NCBI RefSeq assembly: GCF_042649045.1
Contig: NZ_JBHSEF010000022.1
Span: 1 to 64,000, forward strand
Source of the DNA: Chryseomicrobium palamuruense
Lineage (GTDB): Bacteria; Bacillota; Bacilli; Bacillales_A; Planococcaceae
Direction of reading: 5' to 3'
Length of the DNA stretch: 64,000 bases
Shown here in pieces: positions 50,296 to 59,045 of the stretch. The position numbers and the translations under genes were made by a program. Each line of letters begins with the position of its first letter. Within the stretch, counting starts at the first letter, position 1. Under the pieces are notes generated by a model. The model had not been told where the DNA came from. It did not search any database and saw only the letters and a program-made list of their open reading frames with translations.

Positions 50296-50673
50296 TTAGT
50301 TAATGAATTCTTCGTACTGCTCAGCAGACAATAATGCATCGGACTCTCCAGCATCTGAAGGTTCTACTTTAATCATCCATGCATTTTCATAAGGAGATTC
50401 GTTGACGAATTCCGGATTGTCTTCTAATGATTCATTGACTTCCACCACTTTACCGCTAATTGGCGCATAAAGCTCAGAAACCGTTTTAACAGACTCTACG
50501 CTTCCAAAAGCGTCGCCTGCTTTAATTTCGTCGCCTACAGCTGGTAGTTCAACGAATACGATGTCACCTAACTCAGATTGAGCAAAATCTGTAATTCCGA
50601 TTGTCGCTGTACCGTCTTCTTGCTTTACCCACTCATGGTCTTTAGAATAACGAAGTTCTTTAGGGATACTCAT
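50296..50673 (-). CDS. gcvH: Glycine cleavage system H protein
   Basis: About 125 residues. The lipoyl domain is complete, with the lipoylated lysine in GSVESVKTVSELYAPISG near residue 62. DHEWVKQEDGTATIGITDFAQ is the usual opening. The second of two adjacent ATG codons is preferred by spacing from GAGGAG. No gcvT, gcvPA or gcvPB is nearby. In B. subtilis GcvH also acts in lipoate relay, which would link it to LipA encoded in this window. Confidence 0.96.
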   Translation of the reverse strand: MSIPKELRYSKDHEWVKQEDGTATIGITDFAQSELGDIVFVELPAVGDEIKAGDAFGSVESVKTVSELYAPISGKVVEVNESLEDNPEFVNESPYENAWMIKVEPSDAGESDALLSAEQYEEFIN

Positions 50674-50743
50674 CATTAATCTCCTCTCGACATCTGCAAT
50701 TTTCTCTTTAATAGTGACACAATTCAATCATTTCGACAAGCTC

Positions 50744-51103
50744 TTATTTTTGCCACACAGCCTCAAAATCCGCTTCCTTAAAGCCGACAGTCACTTTTTC
50801 GCCATCGGTAGTGAACGGACGCTTGATGAGCATCCCATCAGAAGTTAACACATCTAGTTTTTCCTCATGTGACATGTTAGAAAGCTTATCTTTCAAACCA
50901 AGTTCACGGTATTTCTGACCACTTGTATTAAACAATTTTTTCAATTCCAGTCCGTGCTTTTCTGCCATCTCTTTTACTAATTCACGGTTTGGGGGGTCTT
51001 CTACGATGTGATGGTATGTATAATCAATCCCTTGGTCTTTCATCCACTTTTCCGCCTTTTTACATGTTGTACATTTCGGATAGCCATACATATCAATTGC
51101 CAT
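50744..51103 (-). CDS. yusI: Spx/ArsC-family protein (YusI-like)
   Basis: A 119-residue ArsC/Spx-fold protein with the redox pair in MYGYPKCTTCKKAEKWMKDQ (CxxC at residues 10-13) and LIKRPFTTDGEKVTVGF near residue 93. It resembles YusI of B. subtilis. Spx proteins bind RNA polymerase, but the family also includes proteins of unknown function, so a regulatory role is not claimed. It is adjacent to gcvH as in B. subtilis. Confidence 0.88.
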   Translation of the reverse strand: MAIDMYGYPKCTTCKKAEKWMKDQGIDYTYHHIVEDPPNRELVKEMAEKHGLELKKLFNTSGQKYRELGLKDKLSNMSHEEKLDVLTSDGMLIKRPFTTDGEKVTVGFKEADFEAVWQK

Positions 51104-51158
51104 TTTGATTCCTCCTCTGGTTCAATTCTATGTTAAGTATACCGAGGTTTCGGGCAGA

Positions 51159-51188
51159 AGAAAATCCCTGCACGCGACAGTGCAGGGA
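51159..51188 (-). terminator. Terminator of the fadNAE operon
   Basis: On the minus strand TCCCTGCAC and GTGCAGGGA pair around six bases and are followed by TTTTCTTC. Confidence 0.85.
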
Positions 51189-51197
51189 TACTATTTG

Positions 51198-52970
51198 TTA
51201 AACGATGTATTTTTCAGCGTCAATTAGCTTCACAGAAGCTTCACGCTTTTTCGTTACCAAGTTATATGGTGTGTTACGTGTCAATTTACGAAGTGCAGAG
51301 AGCATCATGCGCTGGTTATCGCCTTCCACTGCTGCAAGAAGTGTATCTTTCGCATACTTTTCGATCTCCTCGAAGGCTTCTTGGCAATAGATCTCTGTGT
51401 ATAGAAGTTTTTGAGCTGCTTTGTCAGCCCCTACTTTTCCAAGAGCTTTTTCCGTACGTAGCACAGCTGATTCCATAGCAAATAGATTGTTCGCAATGTT
51501 TGCGATGTTCACTAGAACTTCTTGCTCTGCATCAAGTTTTGCACCGTATCGTTGTGCTGCCATACCTGCTGCAAGTAGACCAATCTTCTTCGCATTTTTC
51601 ACGAGTACTTTTTCTTTTGCAAGTGGTTCGTCGCCCACTTCTTCCGGCATCATCATGAGAAGCTCTTCCTGCAGCTTCATCGCTTGTTGAAGGAGTGGTA
51701 ACTCACCTTTCATAGCTTTCTTCAAAAACGTGCCAGGAACGATCATCCGGTTGATTTCATTCGTACCTTCGAAGATTCGGTTAATGCGTGAGTCACGATA
51801 GATACGTTCCACTTCGTACTCTTGCATAAACCCATATCCACCATGAAGTTGAACTGCTTCGTCTGCAATGTAGTCAAGAACTTCTGAACCGACCACTTTG
51901 TTGATTGAACACTCGATTGCGTACTCTGCGATTGCTGCAGCAACCTCTTTTCCGTCTTTTTGTGCTTCTTCTGAAAGTTCATTCATGCGATCTTCAAAGT
52001 ACCCTACTGTGCGGTAAATCAAGCTCTCCGCCGCATAGAGTTTTGATGCCATCGTTGCAAGCTTTTGTTTGGTTAAATTAAACGACGAAAGTGGCGTCTT
52101 GAATTGTTGACGTTGATTTGTATATGCAATTGCGAGTTCAAGTGCACGTTTTGCGCCACCCACAGTACCTACCCCTAACTTATACCGACCAATGTTTAAG
52201 ATGTTGAACGCAATGATGTGTCCACGACCTACATCACCTAGTAAGTTCTCCACAGGAACTTGGGCATCTTCTAAAATTAATGTACGAGTCGAAGATGACT
52301 TAATTCCCATTTTCTTCTCTTCCGCCCCTACTGAAACACCTGGGAAGTCCTTTTCTACGATGAATGCAGTAAACTGCTCGCCATCAATTTTTGCATATAC
52401 AACGAATACATCAGCAAAGCCCGCATTCGTGATCCACTGCTTTTCACCGTTCAGTACATAGTGTGTACCTTCTGCATTTAGTTTCGCAGTCGTTTTCGCA
52501 CCAAGTGCATCCGAACCTGAACCTGGCTCAGTCAATGCATAAGCGAAGATCTTTTCAGCAGTAGCTGAATAAGGTAAGTATTTTTTCTTTTGTTCTTCGT
52601 TCCCGAAAAGTACGATTGGTAAGGAACCAATCCCAACGTGAGCTCCGTGTGTAATCGAGAAACCGCCCGCTACAGACATTTTTTCCGCAATAAGTGCAGA
52701 TGATACTTTATCAAGACCAAGTCCGTCATACTCTTCCGGAATGTCGGCTGCTAATAAACCTAACTCGCCAGCTTCTTTCAATAAACGGACCGAATGTTCG
52801 AATTCGTGGTGTTCTAAGTTCTCCACAACCGGAAGTACCGAATTTTTCACGTAATCTTCGGTTGTTTTTGCAATCATCTTTTGCTCATCAGAGAAGTCCT
52901 CTGGTGTAAATACACGGTCCGCCGTAATATCTTCGATTAAAAACGCTCCACCTTTTACTGCTTGTGACAT
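51198..52970 (-). CDS. fadE: Acyl-CoA dehydrogenase
   Basis: About 590 residues, the long FadE form. The FAD-dependent core includes EKIFAYALTEPGSGSDALGAKTTA near residue 145, QWITNAGFADVFVVYAKI near residue 180, and VQLHGGYGFMQEYEVERIYRDSRINRIFEGTNEINRMI near residue 380. The C-terminal extension is helical. It introduces the trans-2 double bond in fatty acyl-CoA. The second of two close ATG codons (52970) has the better distance from GAGGGGG. Last gene of fadN-fadA-fadE. Confidence 0.95.
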   Translation of the reverse strand: MSQAVKGGAFLIEDITADRVFTPEDFSDEQKMIAKTTEDYVKNSVLPVVENLEHHEFEHSVRLLKEAGELGLLAADIPEEYDGLGLDKVSSALIAEKMSVAGGFSITHGAHVGIGSLPIVLFGNEEQKKKYLPYSATAEKIFAYALTEPGSGSDALGAKTTAKLNAEGTHYVLNGEKQWITNAGFADVFVVYAKIDGEQFTAFIVEKDFPGVSVGAEEKKMGIKSSSTRTLILEDAQVPVENLLGDVGRGHIIAFNILNIGRYKLGVGTVGGAKRALELAIAYTNQRQQFKTPLSSFNLTKQKLATMASKLYAAESLIYRTVGYFEDRMNELSEEAQKDGKEVAAAIAEYAIECSINKVVGSEVLDYIADEAVQLHGGYGFMQEYEVERIYRDSRINRIFEGTNEINRMIVPGTFLKKAMKGELPLLQQAMKLQEELLMMMPEEVGDEPLAKEKVLVKNAKKIGLLAAGMAAQRYGAKLDAEQEVLVNIANIANNLFAMESAVLRTEKALGKVGADKAAQKLLYTEIYCQEAFEEIEKYAKDTLLAAVEGDNQRMMLSALRKLTRNTPYNLVTKKREASVKLIDAEKYIV

Positions 52971-52985
52971 AGTCATGTCCCCCTC

Positions 52986-54158
52986 TTATAGTATTTCAAA
53001 TACGCCTGCTGCACCCATACCGCCGCCGATACACATCGTTACGACACCGAATTGCTTTTGTTGGCGTTTTAATTCATGAATCATTTTCAGTGTCAATACA
53101 GCACCTGTCGCCCCAAGTGGATGGCCAAGTGCAATAGCGCCACCATTTACGTTGACCTTCGTGACATCTAAATTTAATTGACGAATGATTTGTAGGGACT
53201 GAGAAGCAAATGCTTCATTAAGTTCCCAAACATCAATATCCTCAATCGATAGACCAGCGAGCTTCAATGCTTTCGGAATCGCCTCCACAGGACCAATCCC
53301 CATGACTTCTGGAGCTACGCCCGCTGTAGCAAATGCGCGGAACTTCGCAAGTGGCTTTAACCCTTGCGCCTCCGCCACTTCACGGTCCATCACGAGCACT
53401 GCTCCTGCACCATCAGATGTTTGAGATGCATTCCCTGCTGTAACTGTCCCGCGAACATTGAAGGCTGGTCGTAGTTTCGCTAATGTTTCCACAGTTGTTC
53501 CTTCGCGAACCCCTTCATCCATATCGAACAGACGTGTTTTTGTCGCGGCTTTATTTTTGCCATCCACAAAGTGATCTGTGACTTCGACTGGGACGATTTC
53601 ATCTTTAAATTTACCTGCTGCTATCGCAGCCGCTGCACGTTTATGTGACTCAACAGCAAACGCATCTTGATCTTCACGGCTGATGCCGTACTTCATCGCA
53701 ACTTGTTCTGCTGTATGCCCCATCCCCATGTAATATTGAGGTGCTGTCTCTGCAAGCTTTGGGTTCAGACGAAGTGTGTTGCCTGTCATCGGTATCATAC
53801 TCATCGATTCGACCCCGCCCGCGATGATGGCTTCAGCATGACCGACCATAATTCGCTCAGATGCATACGCAATCGATTGTAGTCCTGATGAACAGAATCG
53901 GTTGATAGTAAGTGCTGGTATTGTATCTGGAAGGCCCGCAAGTGCACCGATATTACGAGCCACGTTCATTCCTTGTTCTGCCTCAGGCATCGCACAGCCC
54001 ATGATCAAGTCATCTATTGGCCCTTCATAGCCTGCACGTTGGAGTGTTTCCTTTACCACAAGTGCTCCGAAATCGTCAGGACGCACATGGGCCAAAGAGC
54101 CTTTTTTCGCTTTGCCGATTGGCGTACGGGCTCCTGCTACTAATACTGCTTCACGCAT
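52986..54158 (-). CDS. fadA: Acetyl-CoA acyltransferase (3-ketoacyl-CoA thiolase)
   Basis: A 390-residue thiolase. The acyl-accepting cysteine is in TINRFCSSGLQSIA near residue 90. The histidine is in NVNGGAIALGHPLGATGAV near residue 345, and the second cysteine in VTMCIGGGMGAAGVFE near the C-terminus. It cleaves 3-ketoacyl-CoA to acetyl-CoA and a shortened acyl-CoA. AAAGGAGG precedes the ATG. It is the middle gene of the beta-oxidation operon. Confidence 0.96.
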   Translation of the reverse strand: MREAVLVAGARTPIGKAKKGSLAHVRPDDFGALVVKETLQRAGYEGPIDDLIMGCAMPEAEQGMNVARNIGALAGLPDTIPALTINRFCSSGLQSIAYASERIMVGHAEAIIAGGVESMSMIPMTGNTLRLNPKLAETAPQYYMGMGHTAEQVAMKYGISREDQDAFAVESHKRAAAAIAAGKFKDEIVPVEVTDHFVDGKNKAATKTRLFDMDEGVREGTTVETLAKLRPAFNVRGTVTAGNASQTSDGAGAVLVMDREVAEAQGLKPLAKFRAFATAGVAPEVMGIGPVEAIPKALKLAGLSIEDIDVWELNEAFASQSLQIIRQLNLDVTKVNVNGGAIALGHPLGATGAVLTLKMIHELKRQQKQFGVVTMCIGGGMGAAGVFEIL

Positions 54159-54185
54159 TGGTTGTTTCCTCCTTTAGACGTTCGG

Positions 54186-56570
54186 TTAGTTACGAAGCGG
54201 CTTGCCTTTTACGAGCATGTGCTGCATACGCATCTGAGATTTTGGTTCTGCGACGAGGCTTAAGAAAGCTTCGCGCTCTAAGTTCAGTAAGTACTCTTCG
54301 TCTACAAGTGTTCCGTACGGCACTTCTCCACCAGCTAACACATACGCTAATTTTTTTGCAATCTTCATATCGTGGTCACTGATGTATCCAGATAAGCGCA
54401 TGCCTTCTGCACCGACCAGCATGGTTGCATAACCTGGTGCACCAGATACCGGCACTTTCTCGCGTACAGGTGCTTTATAACCAGAATCATAAAGATGTAG
54501 AGCCGCTTGTTTTGCATCATAAAGTAAGTGATCTGGATTCACACTCACGCCATCTGCTTGATTTAAAAAGTTATTTTCGCGTGCTTCTTCACCGGAAGTG
54601 GATACTTTCGCCATCGCGATTGTTTCAAAGACCGTCGTTGCAACTTCTACATAATCCACTTTCACGTTGTTCGGAAGAGAACTCAAGTGTTTGATATATA
54701 GCTCTTTGTTACCGCCCCCACCAGGGATGAGACCAACGCCGGCTTCAACTAAGCCCATATACGTCTCAGTAGACGCTTGGATATGTGCGGTTGGTAAGCA
54801 GACTTCTGCGCCACCACCTAGTGTCATTCCGAATGGTGCTGCAACGACTGGTTTCGTCGAATATTTAATTTTCAGCATCGCTTGTTGGAACATGCGGACA
54901 ATGAAATCAAGTTCAAAAATATTGTCATCTTGAGCTTCCATTAAAATCATGCCAAGGTTCGCACCCACACAGAAGTTTTTCCCTTGGTTTCCGATAACAA
55001 GTCCTTTATAGTTCTTCTCCACTTCATCGACAGCGAAGTTGATCATCTGAAGAATGTCTGGCCCAATGGAGTTGGACTGAGAGTGGAATTCAAGTAAGGC
55101 AATCCCATCTCCTAAATCAATCAGACTCGCACCACTGTTCTTTTTGATGACGCCATGTTTCTTTTTATATGCCTTTAAATCAATTGCTTTTTCACTTGTT
55201 GGCACTTGTTCGTAACCGTTTCCTGTGAAGAAGTACAGTTCACCGTCTTCTTCTTTATAGAAGGAATCAAATCCTTGATCAAGAAGTGACTGGACAAATG
55301 CAGGAATCGCGTGACCTTCTTCTTTCATACGACCCACTGATTTTTGGACACCGATTGCGTCCCATGTTTCAAATGGTCCTTGCTGCCAGCCGAAGCCCCA
55401 TTTCATCGCTTGGTCGATGGCTACGATATCGTCTGCAATTTCACCATGTAGTTCTGCTGAGTAGCGAAGAACTGGATTAAAAATGTTCCACAGCAACTCT
55501 CCTGTACGATCCTTTGCGTATACGAGAGATTTCACCTTGTTCACTAAACCTTTTTCTTGCTTCGCCATCTCTAGTGAAGGCGTTTTCAATTTTTTCACAG
55601 GCTCATAATCCATTGTTTCCGGATTTAATTCAAAAATTTCTTTGTCTTTTTTCACAAAGAACCCTTGACCTGATTTAGCACCAAGCCACTTGTTCTCGAC
55701 CATTTGCTTTAAGAATGCCGGTGGGTTAAATACCTCTTGCTCTTCCCCACTCGTTTGATCATAGACATTTTTTGCAACGTGCAGGAAAGTATCAAGACCT
55801 ACAACATCTAATGTACGGAAAGTAGCTGACTTAGGACGTCCAATCACAGGTCCAGTAACCGAATCTACTTCCCCAACAGAGAATCCACGCTTTTGCATTT
55901 CGCGAAGAGTGACTAAAAGTCCATATGTCCCAATCCGATTCGCAATAAAGTTTGGTGTATCCTTTGCAAGGACCACGCCTTTTCCAAGAACATCTTCCCC
56001 AAACGACTTCATGAATTCAACGACTTCCGGTTTCGTTGTGGAAGCAGGTATCACTTCAAGAAGTTTTAGATAGCGCGGCGGATTGAAGAAATGAGTGCCC
56101 AGGAAATGAGTCTTGAATGATTCACTACGTCCATCAAGCATAGCTTCGATGCTGATACCAGATGTATTCGAAGTTACAATTGTCTCTGCTTTCACCACAT
56201 TATCAATGCGTGCAAACAATTGTTGTTTGACCTCTAAGTTTTCAACAATCACTTCAATGACCCAATCGACTTCTGATAGCTTCTCAAGGTCATCTTCTAA
56301 ATTTCCGGGTGTTATTAGGGCTAGATTCTTTTTCGCCGTAAGTGGTGCAGGTTTTTGTTTCAGCAATTTTTGCAAAGCACCTGCTGCGATTGAACTTCTG
56401 AATGCAGGCGTTTCTTTCGTCCACCCTTTAGCTGCATCAGCTGGTTGTACTTCACTTGGAACAATATCAAGCAAATAAGTAGCGATCCCACTGTTTGCTA
56501 AATGTGCAGCAATTCCTGACCCCATGACTCCTGATCCAATGACAGCTGCTTTTTTAATTTGATATGACAC
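54186..56570 (-). CDS. fadN: 3-hydroxyacyl-CoA dehydrogenase / enoyl-CoA hydratase (FadN)
   Basis: A 794-residue bifunctional enzyme with the order typical of Bacillus FadN. The NAD-binding dehydrogenase comes first (AAVIGSGVMGSGIAAHLANSG, residues 8-28; GTHFFNPPRYLKLLEVIP near residue 158). The crotonase domain comes after about residue 480 (NFCVGANLGMILM; GGGAEVCLPTAHIQAST). It hydrates enoyl-CoA and oxidises the 3-hydroxy product. Start is GTG with GGAGG seven bases upstream. A FadR operator sits in the promoter region. Confidence 0.96.
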   Translation of the reverse strand: MSYQIKKAAVIGSGVMGSGIAAHLANSGIATYLLDIVPSEVQPADAAKGWTKETPAFRSSIAAGALQKLLKQKPAPLTAKKNLALITPGNLEDDLEKLSEVDWVIEVIVENLEVKQQLFARIDNVVKAETIVTSNTSGISIEAMLDGRSESFKTHFLGTHFFNPPRYLKLLEVIPASTTKPEVVEFMKSFGEDVLGKGVVLAKDTPNFIANRIGTYGLLVTLREMQKRGFSVGEVDSVTGPVIGRPKSATFRTLDVVGLDTFLHVAKNVYDQTSGEEQEVFNPPAFLKQMVENKWLGAKSGQGFFVKKDKEIFELNPETMDYEPVKKLKTPSLEMAKQEKGLVNKVKSLVYAKDRTGELLWNIFNPVLRYSAELHGEIADDIVAIDQAMKWGFGWQQGPFETWDAIGVQKSVGRMKEEGHAIPAFVQSLLDQGFDSFYKEEDGELYFFTGNGYEQVPTSEKAIDLKAYKKKHGVIKKNSGASLIDLGDGIALLEFHSQSNSIGPDILQMINFAVDEVEKNYKGLVIGNQGKNFCVGANLGMILMEAQDDNIFELDFIVRMFQQAMLKIKYSTKPVVAAPFGMTLGGGAEVCLPTAHIQASTETYMGLVEAGVGLIPGGGGNKELYIKHLSSLPNNVKVDYVEVATTVFETIAMAKVSTSGEEARENNFLNQADGVSVNPDHLLYDAKQAALHLYDSGYKAPVREKVPVSGAPGYATMLVGAEGMRLSGYISDHDMKIAKKLAYVLAGGEVPYGTLVDEEYLLNLEREAFLSLVAEPKSQMRMQHMLVKGKPLRN

Positions 56571-56591
56571 AGAATTGGCCTCCTTCTACTT

Positions 56592-56609
56592 TGAATGAAT
56601 ACTCATTCA
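56592..56609. promoter_or_regulatory. FadR operator
   Basis: TGAATGAATACTCATTCA matches the Bacillus FadR consensus TGAATGAnTAnTCATTCA exactly, just upstream of fadN. FadR represses fatty acid degradation genes until long-chain acyl-CoA binds it. Confidence 0.92.
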
Positions 56610-56759
56610 TTTTAAGGGTAAAAAAAATAGAACGCTCGTCTATGACTCTAGTGTAGAACATATTTTAAATTTTCGCAATACTATTGTTAGAGCATTGCAT
56701 TTGTCTTTTAACCTAATTGTTGTAAACTAAAGGTACTAGATAAAAAGGAGTTGCCAACA

Positions 56760-57080
56760 ATGGAAGCAATTAAAACAAAAGAACAATTTAATGAAGTCAT
56801 TCAATCTGGAAATGAGGTATTAGTTAAATTCCAAGCAGGCTGGTGTCCGGACTGCCGTCGTATGGATATGTTCATCGACCCGATCGAAGAAAAGTATAGC
56901 AAGTATACATGGTATGATGTGAACCGTGATGAGCTTCCTGAAATCGCTGAAAAGTACGAAGTGATGGGTATTCCAAGTCTACTGATTTTTAAAGACGGTA
57001 AGAAAACAGCTCATCTCCACAGTGCGAATGCTAAGTCCCCTGAACAAGTGACTGACTTCCTAGAGTCGGTAAACGAATAG
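56760..57080 (+). CDS. Thioredoxin family protein (YtpP-like)
   Basis: A 106-residue thioredoxin-fold protein with the active site WCPDC in VKFQAGWCPDCRRMDMFID near residue 28 and the cis-proline in VMGIPSLLIFKDG near residue 75. The CPDC motif is unlike standard thioredoxin CGPC, and suggests a specialised low-molecular-weight-thiol or disulfide partner. AAGGAG lies nine bases before the ATG. It is followed closely by a STAS gene. Confidence 0.88.
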   Translation: MEAIKTKEQFNEVIQSGNEVLVKFQAGWCPDCRRMDMFIDPIEEKYSKYTWYDVNRDELPEIAEKYEVMGIPSLLIFKDGKKTAHLHSANAKSPEQVTDFLESVNE

Positions 57081-57089
57081 GAGAAACTC

Positions 57090-57545
57090 ATGACGACGGA
57101 ACAAGAAATTATCAAGTTACGTGAGGACCTGGAATATTATAAAAGCATCGTCTATTCGATGTCTTCACCCATTATTCCATCCATTGTACCTGAAACAATA
57201 TTAGTTCCTGTAGCAGGTTATATTTACCGAGAACGTTTTAACAATATTCAATCGTCTACTTTACATTATATTTCCGAACACCGAGAAGTTGAAAATGTGA
57301 TTTTTGATTATACAGGAGTGTCGACTGATAATCTTTCTTCAATGGATTACAATGAATTAGCTATGGCGATCTCCAATTTAAACAGTTCATTAAAACTGAT
57401 GGGTATCCGCCCTATTTATGTTGGCTTTACCCCTCGTCTGATTCAAGAAATCGTTCGTGCAGGTGTCCACGTAGAGATTGAGACGTTCCAATCTTTCCGT
57501 TCCGCCCTTCAAGGACTTCTAGCAGAAACAAACAAGTCTCTCTAA
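57090..57545 (+). CDS. STAS-domain protein (RsbR/RsbS-like)
   Basis: A 151-residue protein. A short N-terminal helix (IIKLREDLEYYKSIVYSMS) is followed by a STAS domain of about 110 residues: TILVPVAGYIYRERFNNIQ, then EVENVIFDYTGVSTDNLSSMDYNELAMAI and MGIRPIYVGFTPRLIQEIV. It resembles the C-terminal part of stressosome RsbR proteins but lacks a full sensor domain. The serine/threonine phosphorylation pattern of RsbR is partly present (DYTG, S-S-M-D). A role in general stress signalling is inferred only. Confidence 0.8.
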   Translation: MTTEQEIIKLREDLEYYKSIVYSMSSPIIPSIVPETILVPVAGYIYRERFNNIQSSTLHYISEHREVENVIFDYTGVSTDNLSSMDYNELAMAISNLNSSLKLMGIRPIYVGFTPRLIQEIVRAGVHVEIETFQSFRSALQGLLAETNKSL

Positions 57546-57571
57546 GCGCACCTTATTGGGTGCGTTTTTTT
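57546..57571 (+). terminator. Terminator of the STAS gene
   Basis: CGCACC and GGGTGCG pair around five bases and are followed by seven T. Confidence 0.8.
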
Positions 57572-57594
57572 CAATCTGAAAGAGGTGCTGAACT

Positions 57595-58101
57595 ATGAAG
57601 AAGATACTTCAAGTAGAGGGTATGTCACAATATCACGCATCCATCGATACCGCCTATCACTCATCTGCTTGTGGACCTGTCACTGCCTATATCATTGCTC
57701 GCGAATTAGGTAAAGAACAATGGACCGTGAACGATTTCTACCGGCAACTAAAAGGAACACGTATCGGATTGTTTACACACCGGATGATTCGTTATATGCA
57801 ACGGTTCCTCGGCCCTTCCTATGACGTTCAGCGTTGTTCGTTAAAAGAAGCTTTATCTGAAATTGATCAGGGCCGAATCGTTGCGATGAAATTTGATAAG
57901 TATTTTTCATTCAGATGGTTCGGTACGTTTAGCTTTTCCTACCACTGGGTTCCTCTTATTGGCTATGAACTCGAACAGGATCAATTGTACCTGTACATCC
58001 ACGATAACGGCGGACGCAATCGCAATAGTCGAGTACGGAAAATTCCGTACGGTCCAAATCATGAGATTATAACGTTCATTCGGTTTACACCTTTAAATTA
58101 A
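57595..58101 (+). CDS. C39-like cysteine peptidase domain protein
   Basis: A 168-residue protein of the peptidase C39-like (papain-fold) group. The likely catalytic cysteine is in HSSACGPVTAYIIARELG near residue 24, with FSYHWVPLIGYE near residue 120 supplying histidine and IHDNGGRNRNSRVRKI an Asn/Asp. No signal peptide is seen. Substrate is unknown; such proteins often stand alone in Bacillales. Its last codons overlap the convergent exonuclease gene by nine bases. Confidence 0.78.
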   Translation: MKKILQVEGMSQYHASIDTAYHSSACGPVTAYIIARELGKEQWTVNDFYRQLKGTRIGLFTHRMIRYMQRFLGPSYDVQRCSLKEALSEIDQGRIVAMKFDKYFSFRWFGTFSFSYHWVPLIGYELEQDQLYLYIHDNGGRNRNSRVRKIPYGPNHEIITFIRFTPLN

Positions 58102-58959
58102 ATGACGTAGCACTTGACGATAGCCGTGTTCGTTACAAAAATCTCTTGCACTTGCAGGAGCTTGCTCCCAATATAAATCATTTAAACTTACGTCAATTGG
58201 CACATCATTGCGAATCACTGCCAATTGTTTGGATACGTGAAGAAGCTCACCCGCTTCTTCTATTTTTTTTCGCTGACCTGGTTTCAACTCGTGAAGCGAT
58301 GCTAGCACACCGTCTACGTCCCCATAAGTTTGGATAAGTTGTAGTGCTGTTTTGGGTCCAATCCCTTTAACTCCTGGATACCCATCACTGCTATCCCCCA
58401 TAAAGGCCTTTACATCCGGAAACTGCTGAGGAGCAATGCCGTATTCGTCTCGGAATCGTTGCTCGTGATACGTATCATAAATAGAGAAGCCTTTTTTTGT
58501 GAACTGTAACGTCACATCCGGACGTAATAATTGAAGCAAATCCTTATCTCCACTCACAACCGTGAAATGTGCTTCTTGTTCCCATTTCTGAAGGACAGAG
58601 GCAATTGTGTCGTCCGCCTCCATTCCCACGACGCCTAAATTGATCCAGCCGAGTTCCTTTGACAACTCTTGGGCCATATCAAACTGTGGCACCATTTCCT
58701 GCGGAGGGGCAGGGCGATTGATTTTATAGCCCCCGAATAAGTCATTGCGGAATGTATGCATGCCCTTATCCCAGGTGATTACGACATGACTCGGAGCAAA
58801 GAGACCCCTTGCTGTTAGTACGTGTCGTGCAAATCCCTGAACAGCATTCGTAGGTAAACCTTTTTCATTCATAAAGTAGTTTCCTGACATCGCTGTCGCA
58901 AAAAATGAACGGAACAAAAGCGCCATTCCATCGATGACGAGAACATGTGGTTTTTGCAT
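58093..58959 (-). CDS. ypcP: 5'-3' exonuclease (YpcP-like, PolA N-domain type)
   Basis: A 288-residue homologue of the 5'-3' exonuclease domain of DNA polymerase I, without the polymerase. It has HVLVIDGMALLFRSFFATA at the N-terminus, VVGMEADDTIASVL and SGDKDLLQLL for metal binding, and KAFMGDSSDGYPGVKGIGPKTALQLI near residue 188 (helix-hairpin-helix). It removes RNA primers or flaps in replication and repair. Confidence 0.93.
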   Translation of the reverse strand: MQKPHVLVIDGMALLFRSFFATAMSGNYFMNEKGLPTNAVQGFARHVLTARGLFAPSHVVITWDKGMHTFRNDLFGGYKINRPAPPQEMVPQFDMAQELSKELGWINLGVVGMEADDTIASVLQKWEQEAHFTVVSGDKDLLQLLRPDVTLQFTKKGFSIYDTYHEQRFRDEYGIAPQQFPDVKAFMGDSSDGYPGVKGIGPKTALQLIQTYGDVDGVLASLHELKPGQRKKIEEAGELLHVSKQLAVIRNDVPIDVSLNDLYWEQAPASARDFCNEHGYRQVLRHLI

Positions 58960-59045
58960 GTGAATTCCTCCCTATCTCCTCTTAGTTTAACGCAATTCAA
59001 AGAGTGGGTATAGGGAGTCATTACAAGTGGAAAGTAGGAACTCAC

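Noticed and set aside
50109..50354. 81-codon minus-strand open frame
   Set aside because: It overlaps the end of gcvH, its terminator and the 21-bp repeats, and has no start signal of its own.
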